Source: Cinnamomum chago
Lineage: Eukaryota; Streptophyta; Magnoliopsida; Laurales; Lauraceae
NCBI GenBank assembly: GCA_038049695.1
Contig: CP142452.1
Span: 32,600,501-32,664,500 of the forward strand
Reading direction: 5' to 3'
DNA length: 64,000 bases
The notes beneath the pieces were generated by a model. The model saw only the letters and a program-made list of their open reading frames with translations. It was not told where the DNA came from and did not search any database. Within the stretch, counting starts at the first letter, position 1, and each line of letters opens with the position of its first letter. The position numbers and the translations under genes are program-made. Positions 37,201 to 46,490 of the stretch are shown in pieces.

Positions 37201-37600
37201 CATTATTGCAGGAGTGAAATTTTACTGCAGCCACTGTAGGGAGGAAGGGCATAGAAGATTCTACTGCCCAGCATTGAGGGATAGTTCAGGAGCAAGGCAT
37301 AAGTTCAGATGTCGCTTGTGTGGGGAAATGGGACACAATCGGCGAACCTGCCACATTTCAAGGTCTAGTGAATCATCAAAAAGAAGGGATCCAAGGCACC
37401 AGCACTGCAGTATATGTGGTCAAAGTGGCCATAATTGTCGGACATGTCCCAATGGGGCTGGGGAAAAAGCAGGCAGTTCAGCTTCAGGCAAGGTCTCACA
37501 AACATCTAGAGGGAGGACATATTCCTGCAGTTTTTGCATGGAAAAAGGACATAATATTAGAACATGTTCTAATAGATTGAATACCTTGAAATTAGGATGA
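14163..37600 (+). CDS. DnaJ-type zinc finger / NUMOD3-like / CCHC zinc-knuckle protein, seven coding exons
   Basis: Coding exons: 14163-14344, 19592-19754, 26616-26704, 27216-27348, 35494-35586, 35765-35867, 37212-37600. All introns are GT-AG, phases agree, and the sum is 1152 nt: 383 residues and a TGA. Residues 1-45 are rich in Ser and Arg and look like an organelle transit peptide. Residues 86-123 hold four CXXC pairs (Cys 86/89, 97/100, 109/112, 120/123), as in the DnaJ cysteine-rich domain, followed by an invariant-looking CVIWEESIDERPWEKARS. Residues 190-255 (TGLFSKHMKIIHRDP and KAFFRNPENRLKRSIAMKG) resemble NUMOD3, a DNA-binding module of homing-type nucleases. Residues 260-273, 288-301, 320-333 and 360-373 are CX2CX4HX4C knuckles. 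I recognise this as a conserved plant family but cannot name a locus. Nucleic-acid binding, perhaps in plastids, is inferred. The gene spans over 23 kb because introns 1, 2 and 4 are filled with transposons. Confidence 0.88.
14440..14790. mobile_element. MITE-like element, intron 1 copy
   Basis: Matches 38163-38501 block for block: GACTTTCCTAGG / GACTTTCCTAAG, then CATTTGTGGATCTTCAC / CATTTTTGGATATTCAC, and an end AATTCAATTCCATGCAAA / AATTCAATTACATGAAAC just before a GCCCT word. Ends are less clear here than in the second copy. Confidence 0.5.
16052..16311. repeat. Perfect 130-bp tandem duplication in intron 1
   Basis: The two halves, 16052-16181 and 16182-16311, are identical as read, starting GAAACTTTGTATTAG and ending CCTATGC. 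Identity without a single difference points to a very recent event or an assembly artefact. Confidence 0.95.
17598..18480 (-). mobile_element. RTE-type LINE, 3' fragment
   Basis: Read on the minus strand, decayed pieces match the C-terminal part of plant RTE reverse transcriptases: GVNAKLERR, then YRGSIISNDGDIEADVEHR, LKWRHASGVLSD and, last, a worn form of the WRNKIHVADP block. The 3' end at 17598 is a (GAT)n-type tail, as RTE elements have. Several in-frame stops and length changes mark an old copy. A short insertion with a poly-A end and a repeated AAAAAACATACA interrupts it at about 18405-18452. Confidence 0.75.
18574..18698 (+). mobile_element. tRNA-derived SINE
   Basis: An A-box-like ATACCCTAGTGGCATGGG and a B box GGTTCAATTCC lie at tRNA-like spacing, and the unit ends in an A run. 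AACTACTT at 18554-18561 recurs at 18699-18706, and both are followed by T runs, which fits a long target duplication from target-primed insertion. Confidence 0.7.
19592..19754 (+). CDS. Zinc-finger gene exon 2 (first three CXXC pairs)
   Basis: Acceptor TTGTTTCAG|G and donor AAAG|GTGCAC. Encodes RSWFGPNGQYIRELPCPSC and RGRGYTPCKECG, then DCSECSGK. Three of the four CXXC pairs lie here. Confidence 0.92.
21330..22715 (-). mobile_element. LTR-like block of the same kind as the solo LTR at 43256-45452
   Basis: GGAGGGGGGTTGAATAGG near 21365 is the reverse-orientation counterpart of the CCTATTCACCCCCCCC word near the end of the 43-45 kb LTR, and ATAGTGGTTCGGTCC mirrors its CCGAACCACTATAAA. The block ends GGCCCTAACA at 22715, matching the TGTTAGG start of that family. 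It contains GCGGTTAACCGC and CGGCTAGCCG palindromes near 22320-22400. No matching target duplication was found, so the ends are approximate. A worn fossil. Confidence 0.5.
23680..24965 (+). mobile_element. Ty1/copia fossil
   Basis: Recognisable parts are a gag-like N-terminal stretch at about 23690-24200 (VKLNGLNYSYW motif) and an RNase H tail at about 24780-24930 (ADALTKALGRSRF and LSMINIHAWHEG), followed by a purine-rich GAGGGGATG. The middle of pol is not recognisable. It is thoroughly broken, with many breaks, and looks old. No paired LTRs could be assigned. Confidence 0.7.
24612..24745. repeat. Imperfect direct repeat of about 78 bp inside the copia fossil
   Basis: TACAAAACTACACTCACGA at about 24612 and TACAAAGCTACACTCGCGA at about 24690 each run on into TTACATTCCAACATA. 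Confidence 0.7.
25019..25290 (+). mobile_element. RTE-type LINE, 3' end fragment
   Basis: Reads (with stops) as the RTE C terminus: RRFGHVQLR, GLPRERGQPQR, MEVARLDLKKFNPS, then a worn form of the WRNxIHxADP block, ending in a GATGATGAT tail. It is in the opposite orientation to the intron 1 copy, and only the last 270 bp survive, as is usual for 5'-truncated LINEs. Confidence 0.75.
25292..25724. mobile_element. Possible MITE
   Basis: The right end TTTCCAAACAGGCCCTAAG is a common plant MITE terminal word; the left candidate GTCATTTGGAAAGTTTG is a poor inverted match. No target duplication established. Confidence 0.3.
26616..26704 (+). CDS. Zinc-finger gene exon 3 (fourth CXXC pair)
   Basis: Begins after AATAG and encodes GLMTCQQCLGDCVIWEESID and ERPWEKARS, ending AG|GTAACT in phase 2. 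It completes the CXXCXGXG-like zinc-binding domain. Confidence 0.92.
27216..27348 (+). CDS. Zinc-finger gene exon 4 (acidic/basic linker)
   Basis: Acceptor CTGTTTTCAG and donor AGA|GTGAGT. Encodes an acidic stretch (VKEDDEVDKLDINLD), then KSKRVYQSPPPEVGLKISRS. It links the zinc domain to the NUMOD3-like region. Confidence 0.92.
27723..28029. mobile_element. MITE with 22-bp terminal inverted repeats
   Basis: Left end GGGCCAGTTTGGCAATTTAC and right end GTAAATTTCCAAACAGGGCC are inverted matches differing at few positions. The centre is T-rich. Terminal words of this type occur in hAT and PIF/Harbinger MITEs; flanks (TTAA and AAAA) do not settle which. Confidence 0.75.
30246..31925 (-). mobile_element. 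Solo LTR, 1680 bp, inserted in the gypsy fossil
   Basis: Ends are TGTTGGAAG and ACTAACA (TG...CA, inverted TGTTRG words). Flanks are GTAAA (30241-30245) and ATAAA (31926-31930), four of five bases alike. The gypsy reading resumes directly after the second flank. A CTATAAATA box on the minus strand near 30760 sets the orientation. It is younger than the gypsy element it interrupts. Confidence 0.75.
32341..32731. mobile_element. hAT-like MITE with GATACGG-rich ends
   Basis: Left CATGATACCCAGATAC and right GTATCCGGGTATCAT are inverted repeats. GTTACAAG before (32333-32340) and GGTACAAG after (32732-32739) look like an 8-bp target duplication with one change. The interior repeats GGATACGGATATGG-type words. 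It lies in the protease region of the gypsy fossil. Confidence 0.7.
33680..34275. repeat. Long inverted repeat, arms of about 270-310 bp
   Basis: The centre is at about 33957, in CCCCTCAATAGGGG. Outer arms match as ATTAGGAACTCTAA (near 33726) against TTAGAGTTCCTAAT (near 34213), and TTGTGTTTTCTCTAATTTTG against CAAAATTAGAGAAAACACAA. Inner arms share GGAGTTAAACCTTGGAC and CAAGGATGG words. The right arm is some tens of bases longer. The whole could fold into one imperfect hairpin. Confidence 0.85.
34275..34700 (-). mobile_element. LTR fragment, same family as the gypsy LTR at about 29.0-29.4 kb, inverted
   Basis: Reverse-complemented, it runs alongside 29080-29420: CGCAATGGTTCCATG, TCCTTGAGTCAAATTCT, GAAGTAGTTTTCCAA, GGAGGAAGGTTTTCC and CTAGAAAAGGAAGGGGA. 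It begins TGAAAATTCTGGG at 34275. The far end is not defined. Confidence 0.7.
35494..35586 (+). CDS. Zinc-finger gene exon 5 (start of NUMOD3-like region)
   Basis: Acceptor TGCTTGCAG and donor AAG|GTTTGT. Encodes 31 residues, SLNAKTGLFSKHMKIIHRDP and on to VAAIK. Phase 0 on both sides. Confidence 0.92.
35765..35867 (+). CDS. Zinc-finger gene exon 6 (rest of NUMOD3-like region)
   Basis: Acceptor TTCTGCAG and donor AAAG|GTTAGT. Encodes KTKGTAMARKESSEAMKAFF and RNPENRLKRSIAMK, a basic, probably helical segment. Confidence 0.92.
35868..37211. other. Intron 6 of the zinc-finger gene
   Basis: 1.34 kb with no element I can identify. Confidence 0.6.
37212..37600 (+). CDS. Zinc-finger gene exon 7 (four CCHC zinc knuckles)
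   Basis: Acceptor TTATTGCAG|GA. Encodes four knuckles: CSHCREEGHRRFYC, CRLCGEMGHNRRTC, CSICGQSGHNCRTC and CSFCMEKGHNIRTC, separated by basic and Ser-rich linkers, and stops at TGA 37598-37600. Such repeated knuckles usually bind single-stranded RNA or DNA. Confidence 0.95.
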
Positions 37601-38162
37601 GATTGCAAATCGTACCAATACAATCAATTGTTGAGTCTGTAAATTCTTCTGCTAAAAGTTATTCCTTTAGTTTGATGATCCAAACTCTTGATACAATTTC
37701 CAATCACCATAGATGAGTGCCATGGTTGATGTTTATTGGTACAATGACCAAATCATTGAGTCAGGATTGAACAGCCTGGATTCTGTGACTAGCCCAAGTA
37801 CCAACGGCTCAGACAGTCAGTATTTTTTGACTGTTTGGAACAAATCCTTGTCTCATTGATCCACAATAGTTATCTACCTCTTCAATTTACTGGAGAAGAT
37901 GAGGGTGAGTTTTGCCGCTATGATCCACGGTTAGGATTATCCCTGAACACGCAGCTAAATGGGAAGTGGTGTGTGGGTTTTCGTCTCTCTATTTTTCTTT
38001 GATGTAATCTTTGCAAAAGCCTCCTGTGTCAGAAGGGAATGGATATCTATTGAACAGAGAAGATATGAAGAATTACAAAGGGAATGTGTATAGCATGGTA
38101 TTCAATCTCAAAAACTGAAGGAACTAGAATATTAATCTGGAGAAAATTTCTAGAAAACTGAG
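37601..38162 (+). other. 3' UTR and downstream flank of the zinc-finger gene
   Basis: No canonical AATAAA could be assigned with confidence; the transcript end is unknown. No other gene seen. Confidence 0.45.
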
Positions 38163-38501
38163 GGCCTTTGTTTGGTTATTTATTTATTCATTCATTTTTT
38201 ACATAAAATAGCTAGGAATTTGATAAAAATAGGTAGGAATTTTAGTCAAAATAGTTTCACCGAAGGATTATTAAAGAGGGAAGTTGTGAAGGATATGTAA
38301 GGCAAGACTTTGACTTTCCTAAGATTTGAATTACTAGGTAATGGCTATGTATTCCTTTCCCATCTTCCCTCGATTCATTTTCATTAAATGGGAGGCATTT
38401 GATGATCATTTTTGGATATTCACTTTTGATTCTTCATTTTTAACCACTTAAAAGAAATATAATCCTAAGAATTCAATTACATGAAACTAATAGGCCCTAA
38501 G
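38163..38501. mobile_element. MITE-like element, second copy
   Basis: Ends CTGAGGGCCTTTGTTTGG and AAACTAATAGGCCCTAAG form inverted terminal words. The interior matches 14440-14790, including ATTCACTTTTGATTCTTC against CTTCACCTTTGTTTCTTC. It lies just past the zinc-finger gene's stop, while the other copy lies in intron 1. Confidence 0.6.
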
Positions 38502-38583
38502 TGATCATTTTCTACATGGGCCATTCACTTATGGGTCCCCACAGTATATGTATTACTACGGACAATCAGCTGCTAACCAGGTT

Positions 38584-38896
38584 TGTTGTGATCTAGGGCC
38601 TACGAGAAGAGATCAATCACACACAAGAACACAAGAGATTTATGTGGTTCTGTTTTTTGCCTACATCCACTGGAAGACAGGAGAATTCACTATGCAATCA
38701 GAAGAGGTTGTACATCATAAAGATTCTTAGCCTCTATTTATAAATATCAGCCCTAAAACCCTGTTACACCAAAACACTACTTCTAATCACCATAGACCTA
38801 CAATAAGAGACCTACTTCTATTCACAGTAGAACATGGACAATGCAGGGGCCTAGTTTATCAGATTTATTACTTCTATTGAGCCATACAACCTAATA
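38584..38896 (-). repeat. Copia LTR (3' LTR in element orientation)
   Basis: Begins TGTTGTGATCTAGGGCC and ends ACAACCTAATA. Inside the element it is bordered by a purine-rich word (on the minus strand, CCAAGGTAGAGATTT), as expected for a polypurine tract. A CTATTTATAAATA word near 38735 lies in the promoter-like zone. Confidence 0.85.
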
Positions 38897-41800
38897 AATC
38901 TCTACCTTGGCTAACATTGAAGCTAATCCTTATGCACATAACACGTCTCATCGTCTCCACCTGCCCTTTAGGGCACTCAGGTACTGAACACTTGATCAAC
39001 TTGAATTTAACTCATTCCTTCATGAATGCACTAAATTTCTAGTACCATTGTTCAGAAGCTTGCTTTGACCCGTACAATGATTTCTTCAAACTGCATTCAT
39101 GATCAGGAACCTTAAACTGCACTCTACATGCACAGGAAGCTCCTTCATTTTTCTCGTAGAACCACTTGCATCCGATGGCTTGATTTTTCTCATCAATAGA
39201 CTCCATCTCTTCGGTCATAGTTTATGCATGTTGACTACTTTCCAGCCCTTTCATTATTTCAGGAGACTCAGTCGTCAATGAATATGCAACCATATCATCA
39301 CGGCCACTGTCTGATATCGACACGTACGTCGTCATATCCTCGAAACCGTATCTAACCGGCAATTTCCTTTATCTCTACGATCTACCCGTCTGCGGCATTT
39401 ACGACTTTGTTTGCTACATCTGCTGCACAATCTGATTATCCCTTGTATCCCGAGAAAAGCCGGATGCACTTTCCTTCCTCACTAGGACGTCTGACTCCAC
39501 TTGAATGGTGTCACTGCTGTTACCTACTTTTGTCTCATCCACCTACTTTTGTCTCATCCACCTGCTTTCTCGCTTCGAGTAAAGCATCCTTATGAAATGT
39601 AACATCCTTGCTGATGATAAAGGTGAATCATGATCGGTACACCACAACCTGTATCCTTTCACCCCAGAAGCATATGCCACCAAGATGCACTTCACAGCCC
39701 TTGGTTCTAACTTATCGGCTTTCACACAAGCATAAGCTGGACAACCAAAGATCCTTAAGTTAGAATAATCATCTGGATTACATGACCACATTTCTTCCGG
39801 TGTTTTGCAACCAATATTTGTGTGTGGAGACCTATTTATCAAGTAGCCTGCAACATTTACTGCCTTATGCCAAAAGTCCTTGGACAATCCTGCAGTAAAC
39901 AACAAACAACGAGCTCTTTCCAAGATCGTTATGTTCATCATCTTTGCAACTCCATTCTACTGTGGAGTTTTTGTAGTGGTGTAATGCCGAACTATGCTAT
40001 GATCTTTACAATAGTTCTCAAACTCTGTTGATCTGTACTCCTTGCTATTACCTGTCCTCAACTTCTTCACCTTCCTGTTAGTCTATTTCTCAACAATTTC
40101 CTTCAATCGCTTGAATGCAACAAAGGTCTAATCATTTGTCTTCAGAGTATAAACCCAGACTTTCCTTGAATAATCATCAATAAAGGTTAGCATAAACCGG
40201 GACCCGCCCTTGGAGTAAACCTTAGAAGGCCCCCATACATCTGAATGAACATAATTAAGGATACCTTTCGTGTAATGAATACCTGTCTTGAAACTAACTT
40301 TTTGATGCTTTCCAAAGATGCATCTCTCACAGAAATCCAACTTGCCTATCTTCGTGGCACATAACAAATTCTGATTGCTTGGTATTGTCAATCTCTTCTC
40401 ACTTGTGTGACCCAGGTGCAAATGCCATAAGCACATTGAGACAAATTCATGGTCATTTGAGGAAGACACTGCAGCTCCACCTGTAACAGTATTTTCGGAC
40501 AAAACATACAAGTTTCTAACTCTATTGCCTCTCATAAGAACCAGAGCACTCTTCACAACCTTCATAACTCCACCTTCAGCTGAGAGCTTACACAACCGTC
40601 GGAGTCCAAGATACCAAGAGAAACAATATTCTTTTTCAGATTAGGAACATGCCGAACCTCTACCAACGTTCTGATGATTCCATCATGCTTCTTGATTTTC
40701 ACTGTTCCAACTCCAACTATCTTACATGCAACATGTTGCCCATCAAAACACTACCGTTGTCGATTTCTCTATAAGTAGTAAACCAGTCCCTATTAGGACA
40801 TATGTGGTAGGAACAACCCGAATAAAAAATCCATTCATCTTGACGACGAATTCCATTTTCAATCACAGAAAGTGCATTGTCGGAAACTTAATCTAATCTT
40901 CCATCTACAACATTGATTGAATCATCAGATGACGAATCTTTTATTATTTCTTTCCCTTTCATATGCCTTCCATGACAGTTTTTTCTGATGTGCCCTTTCT
41001 TATGTCAATAATAACATTCAATGTTTTTCTAGTTGGATCTATGTTTACCCTTACTACTAGAGTCTTTTGTTCTTCCTCGTAGTACCAAATCCTCACCTGA
41101 ACCATCATTGTCAGCTACAACCTTTTTCTACAACTCCTTGTAGTTCAAGGCTACATCTACATCCTCTTTGGACAGAGTATCTCTACCATACTTCAGGGTA
41201 TCAACAAAATGCTCATATGAGGGTGGTAATGAACACAACAACATAATAGCTTAGTCCTCATCATCAATTTCAATAATGATATTTTCCAGATCCATGATAG
41301 CTTTTGTGAAAGAATCAAGGTGAGTTGAAACAAACGTACCTTCCTGTATTTGTAACGTGAATAATCGCTTCTTCAGATACAAGCAATTTGTAAGAGACTT
41401 CGTGATATACAAGTTCTTCAACTTCTGTCATATGCTAGCAACAGTTTTTTCCTAAGCAATCTTTCGCAGTACACCATCGCTAAAAAACAATAGAATTTGA
41501 CCGTTCGCCTTTTCCAGCAACTCATCCTTCTCTTTATCTGAAAATTTTTCAGCAGAGCATTATTTCCCTTTAAAGCTTTATGCAGAATTTGACCGTTCGC
41601 CTTTTCCAGCAACTCATCCTTCTCTTTATCTGAAAATTTTTCAGCAGAGCATTATTTCCCTTCAAAGCTTTATGCAACTCAATCTGAACCAATAAAGCAT
41701 GCATCTTCAAACGCCACAGACTGAAATCATTGTTTCCATTGAATTTCCCAATTTCAAACTTCATAGCCATTCCACGAATCTTTGACTGTACCTATGTAGA

Positions 41801-42926
41801 TCTGGTCACCAGGAGCACGCTAGAAGAAATGGATCTAAAATCCGACTCTGGATGGCTAAGATATCGCAGAAATAAGTTTCTATGTTCCAATCACTCAATC
41901 TCCTTCGTTGATCATTGAACAACCAATCTTCTTCCACAACCGCGTAGATCTGCTCACAATGAGTCTGTAGGTTCAAACGGATCTTTGATCAGACTCCAAA
42001 TCTCTAAGATATTGTGCTGACAAATTTCAGCCTTCAATCGGTCAAATCTATCTTTGACCGTATAGATGCTGACGTGTCGCTAATGTCAGCGCTGTACCAG
42101 TGCCTTTTTCCTTCGGGCTTTGCTTCTAGGCTTCTGCTGCATGGGTCAGGTCAACTTGGACTTGACCCAACCTAAACTGGCGGATGGGCTTCCAAAACGG
42201 GTCAGGCTTGACCTGACCCAACAAGGGTCTTCTTGCTCCCTCTGTTTCTTCCGGTTCTGCAACAGCTGCGGCAGTAGACGGCAGAGACTCCGGCGATGAT
42301 CGTCATGGTGGTTCACTCCTTCTCCGGCGACAAAAAGAACAGGAAACCAGTGTGGGTCTGCAACAAGCCACCGAACCAGATCCTCTCGATTTTGTCTACA
42401 CAGCAGTCCAAGGCCGAAGAACGATCTTCTTCTTCGACTCCGGCGAAGCAGCAAGACAACACGGGACCAGAGGCGATCCTATAATCCTCTTCATTGGCTT
42501 TGTAATCAGACACAGAAGACCAGGAGCAACCTTCCTTTTCTGCGGTGATGGCACAGCGCAAGCGGCGCTTTTTCCCCGGTTCCATATATGCAAAGGCGAT
42601 GGACGGTGATGAACGGTGCGGGCGGATGTCCGTTCTTTTTCTCTACTGCAACAAACGAAACTAGGCGCAGATAGGGTACCATCTTCTCTCGCATGTTCTC
42701 TACAACACGAGTTCCTTATTTCTCTTCTTCAATTTGTTGACAAGAGAACCGTGGCCCACCAAGGATCAATTCGATCCTCTCTCTTCTCAATTCGAACCCT
42801 GCGGTGAAACACAAGAGACCGAGATGATCTCTTCCCGAGATCCAACTTGATGGACGTCTGGCGATAGCTACCACGACACAACCCTTTGAAATCCGATCTG
42901 TCGAATTTCCTCCGATCACACGCATT

Positions 42927-42938
42927 GCTCTGATACTA
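42927..42938 (-). other. Primer-binding site of the copia fossil
   Basis: On the minus strand, TAGTATCAGAGC closely matches the usual initiator tRNA-Met complement TGGTATCAGAGC and sits just inside the right LTR. Confidence 0.8.
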
Positions 42939-42941
42939 GTT

Positions 42942-43255
42942 TGTTGTGATCTAGGGCCTACGAGAAGAGATCAATCACACACAAGTACACAAGAGATTTA
43001 CGTGGTTCGGCTTTTGGCCTACATCCACTAGAAGACAAGAGAATTCATTATGCAATCAGAACAGGGTGTACATCATAGAGATTCTTAGCCTCTATTTATA
43101 ATATCAGCCCCAAAAACCTATTACACCCAAACACTACTTCTAATCGCGGTAGACCTACAATAATAATAGACCTACTTCTAATCACAGTAGAACATGGACA
43201 ATGCAGGGGTCTGGTTTATCAGATTTATTACTTCTATTGAGTCATACAACCTAAC
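42942..43255 (-). repeat. Copia LTR (5' LTR in element orientation), split near its outer end
   Basis: Direct counterpart of 38584-38896, sharing GATCTAGGGCCTACGAG, AGAGATCAATCACACACAAG and TAGAACATGGACAATGC. The solo LTR at 43256 is inserted one base before its outer end; the last A is at 45458. Confidence 0.85.
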
Positions 43256-45452
43256 TGTTAGGAATTTTCTATATTGCAATTTGATGGATGCATTATCATT
43301 CAAGCATCATTTGATTCACACTTGCATTGTTTTAGATAAACTTGAAATCTTGATTTATTCATGCATTGCTTTTAAGAGTTGTAAAAGTTTTGATTTATGC
43401 ATGATTTATTTTTAAATCTTGGATGCATTTGTTTTAGAAAAGAGTTTTCAAGAAATCAAGCAAGCCTTTGTTTTAAAAGTTTTGAATCTTTTTAGGCTTT
43501 TTATGTTCATGTTTTAAAAACCATTAGAATCTTTAAAACATGTTTTTCAAGCTTGATTTAGTGGCCCAAATAGTTCCACAAAGAAATACTTTGAAATTGC
43601 AAAAATGGAAATTTGGGGCCCCGGCAGTGTCGCCGGTCGACCGGCGCAGAGGTCCCGGTCGACCGGGAACACTGCAGCAAAAAGGTGCCTGGCGCACCAA
43701 CGGTCAGAAATCTGACCGTTGTGTGTTCCCGGTCGACCGAGGCCTGTTTGCCGGTCGACCGAGAACTAGCCGTTGGCAACTTTTTGCTATAAATATGAGT
43801 TCTTTCCCTTGCCAAAAGTTGGGAATTTTTAACCCCTCCTTGAGAGGAATTGAGGCATATCAAAAGGGAAAAGAACCAAGGGATGAAGGGGATGATTAGG
43901 AAAGCTAAAGCTTGGATTAATGAAGTTAAACCACCAAGTAGGCTCTTCCTTCCTCAATCATATGTTTGCATGCTTTTGTTTTATTTTTGGTAAATCATTT
44001 CTAGCATGTTAAACTATGTTTGTGTTGTGTCCCTAACATATTTTATGTTTTGAGTTGATTTATTGTTTTGGATACAACATCATATGATTCAATCCAAGTA
44101 GTACTTAACTTTGGTAAATCTAAGTAGATCATGTTAATGAAAGAAACTTGGTAAATCATATGTAACATGATCCATATACTTGGTTGAATCTTTGATTGTT
44201 GTTTTCCATCATAAGAACATCTCTCTCAAAACTAACTTATGTTTTGGATTCAACTTCTTTACAAATCATATGTTTTCATGTTTTGTTTTATCATTGGTAA
44301 ATCTTTGTAACATGTTAATCTATGATTTGTTGTATCCTTAGCATGTGTTATATTTTGAATAGATCTATTGTTTTGGATACATCACCATTGATTCATCAAA
44401 GTAGTACTTTATCTTTGGTAAATCTAAGTAGATCATGTTAATGAAATATGTAACATGATTCATATACTTTGTTGAATCATTGGTTGTTGTTTTCCTTCAT
44501 AAGAAAATCTCTTTCAAATGTATCTTATGTTTTGGATTCAACATCATTACAAATCATATGTGTATTATTGTTTTAATGTTTCACAACTTGCCTTACTTTG
44601 ATTGGTAAATCTTTTTCAAGTTGTCTTTATAATTACATATGATTTGTCCCCTAATTTCAATCAAATCTATTTTTATGTTTTGAGCTTCATTGATGATTTG
44701 ATTGACATCCCTATGCATCACATGTTTAGAGCTAATCCATCTCATACAACTTGTGTAACTTTGATATCATTAACAAGTTGTTACTTTTAACATGTGATTG
44801 CATTACATCCTCAATCATAAATGTTTTATGAGCTAAAACTTTCAAAAGCCTTAGGCTTACATTTATGAGCTTTCATTTTCTAAATGATTGAGGACCACAC
44901 ACACACACTTCATTTGTTTTCATCTTTGCATTCATAGTGTGAGTGTGTATTAGAATTTCACTTCCATATCCGCCTAATTAAGAGGCAATGTAATGAGCTT
45001 AATAGAATCTCCATCAAGTGTATGTTAGACACTAATTAGTGAGATAACCAACCTTGTGGTTGAAGAGGTTATTGCTTAGCCTTTAAAAGCATAGTGTATA
45101 GGTTGATGTTTAGCCTTGGAAAAACATCATTGTAAAGGTTATTGCTTAGCCTTGAAAAGCATATTGTAAAGGTTATTGCTTAGCCTATTGAAAAGCATAA
45201 ATAGTGGAAATCCGGTGGGGTGTTGGTTCACACGCCGGTAGTGGATGTAGGCATTGAGGCCGAACCACTATAAATACTTGTGTGATGGTGCTTGCTTTGT
45301 GGTGATTGTTTATATTAGCTTCCGCATATTGTTTGATAATCATCACTTGTGACTAGTTGGTTTTAAAGAAGTTAAAATTGTTAAAATTGGTCATAATTAG
45401 AGCTCACCCTATTCACCCCCCCCTCTAGGGTTCGGATCCAGGTGGAATTTCA
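43256..45452 (+). mobile_element. Solo LTR, 2197 bp, inserted in the copia LTR
   Basis: Starts TGTTAGGAATTTT and ends GGTGGAATTTCA. CTAAC at 43251-43255 and 45453-45457 is an exact 5-bp target duplication. A GCTATAAATATG box near 43787 sets plus orientation. Features are four GGTCGACC palindromes (about 43630-43760), a tandem repeat of about 300 bp (from about 44095 and 44397), a short repeat of about 43 bp with GGTTATTGCTTAGCC (45060-45190), and a run of C near 45410. No internal region remains. The family is uncertain; it resembles the block at 21330-22715. Confidence 0.85.
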
Positions 45453-45465
45453 CTAACAAGGTGTA

Positions 45466-45550
45466 AGATTGAATAGGGGAAACAACCTCCCCGCTTGCAA
45501 GGGTAAGGTTGCATACATCTAACTCTCCTCACGGATACACCAAAATATTC
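45466..45550 (+). mobile_element. Au-like SINE, partial
   Basis: CTTGCAAGGGTAAGGTTGCA and CATCTAACTCTCCTCACGG correspond to the widely found GGGTAAGGCTGCxTACATCT-CCCTCCCC block in the 3' half of plant Au SINEs. The tRNA-like 5' half and the tail are missing. Confidence 0.5.
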
Positions 45551-46329
45551 TAGTGGCGATATTACTACTACGCAAAATTCTCAATAAAAATGTCCAATTT
45601 AGCTATACTTAAAATAAAGATATTGAAGGTGGTAGATTTCTACAACCAAATCAGTGATTTGAGGAAACATTTGACGACATGTATGGGTGGTGATATCTCC
45701 AACCTTTACTCCCTTTTAGAAAACCTATAACTCCATAGTCACTTACTTATCTGTTAATCCATGCTAATTATCTCATAAAAATCCTAGAAAGAAAAAAAAA
45801 TTGTGTGATTGCGAGAGCACTCACGTAAATTAATCGTGCTGCGACGTTATGACAAAAAAGTAATGGCATCCAATTTCACAAAATCTAATTATTTACATGG
45901 TCAACTTGAAAGGGCTATGTCCATGCGCAATAGAGCGACGTTGTTGCCAACAAGAATATGAAGCAAGAGATTGTCCTACATCAAGTACTGGCAAGCAACA
46001 TGCAAGACCTCACTCCCTTTAAAACCTCCCAAAAGCTATTGAAAAGGAAATGGGATAAATACCTTCAAACCACACACTGAACTTGAATCTGAGTGCAAAC
46101 GAAGGGAAGCTCCCAAAAATCACCTTGAGCACTTCACGTCTTCACCTCCTTCCAGTATACATCAAGAAGCCACTTTTTATTCCAACCTTAACTTCACTAT
46201 ACTTACATCACCTTCTTCACCTTCTTAAAAAAGCTGTCTACATATATTGAACCGATATTACTTCTGTAATGAATTGGTTCTATGCAAAATATATTGTCTA
46301 TTGTGAGTTTCCAACCTTCGAAAGTTTTT

Positions 46330-46490
46330 TTTTTCTTCGGGTACGCCAGCCAAGGGGGCTGGGATCCATGAGAGCACCCCACACACACAGGGAGGGAAGA
46401 ATTAATCTCTGGTAATCAGCGTGAGAGGTGGGGTTCACAACCAACTAGACAACCATTCGTTCGCGACCCTCAAAAGGCATTAAAGATTAC
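46330..46490 (-). mobile_element. SINE-like element with A tail
   Basis: On the minus strand, GGTTGTCTAGTTGG (A-box-like) is followed by AGATTAATTCTTCC (B-box-like), then CCTTGGCTGGCGTACCC and an A run. No clear target duplication. Confidence 0.4.

Larger units (their letters stand above)
38584..45458 (-). mobile_element. Ty1/copia fossil with two LTRs and a nested solo LTR
   Basis: Two direct LTRs (38584-38896 and 42942-43255 plus 45458) enclose remains of a minus-strand copia element: a long leader, a gag-like start near 41770 (MKFEIGKFNGNNDFSLWRLK), GAG-pre-integrase and integrase at about 40130-40595 (HLHLGHTSEKR, HSDVWGPS) and integrase C-terminal sequence at about 39640-39940. Outer flanks AGGTT and AGGTG are probably the target duplication with one change. 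No reverse transcriptase stretch is recognised. Broken, with many breaks. The LTRs differ at a moderate number of positions over about 310 bp, so the insertion is not recent, and the solo LTR within it is younger. Confidence 0.85.

Noticed and set aside
42146-42925. Several overlapping frames on both strands
   Set aside because: GC-richer leader of the copia fossil between its LTR and gag-like start; frames on all strands show no family.
43540-43899. 119-codon frame with the GGTCGACC repeats
   Set aside because: Inside a solo LTR with exact target duplication; the frame arises from the palindromes.
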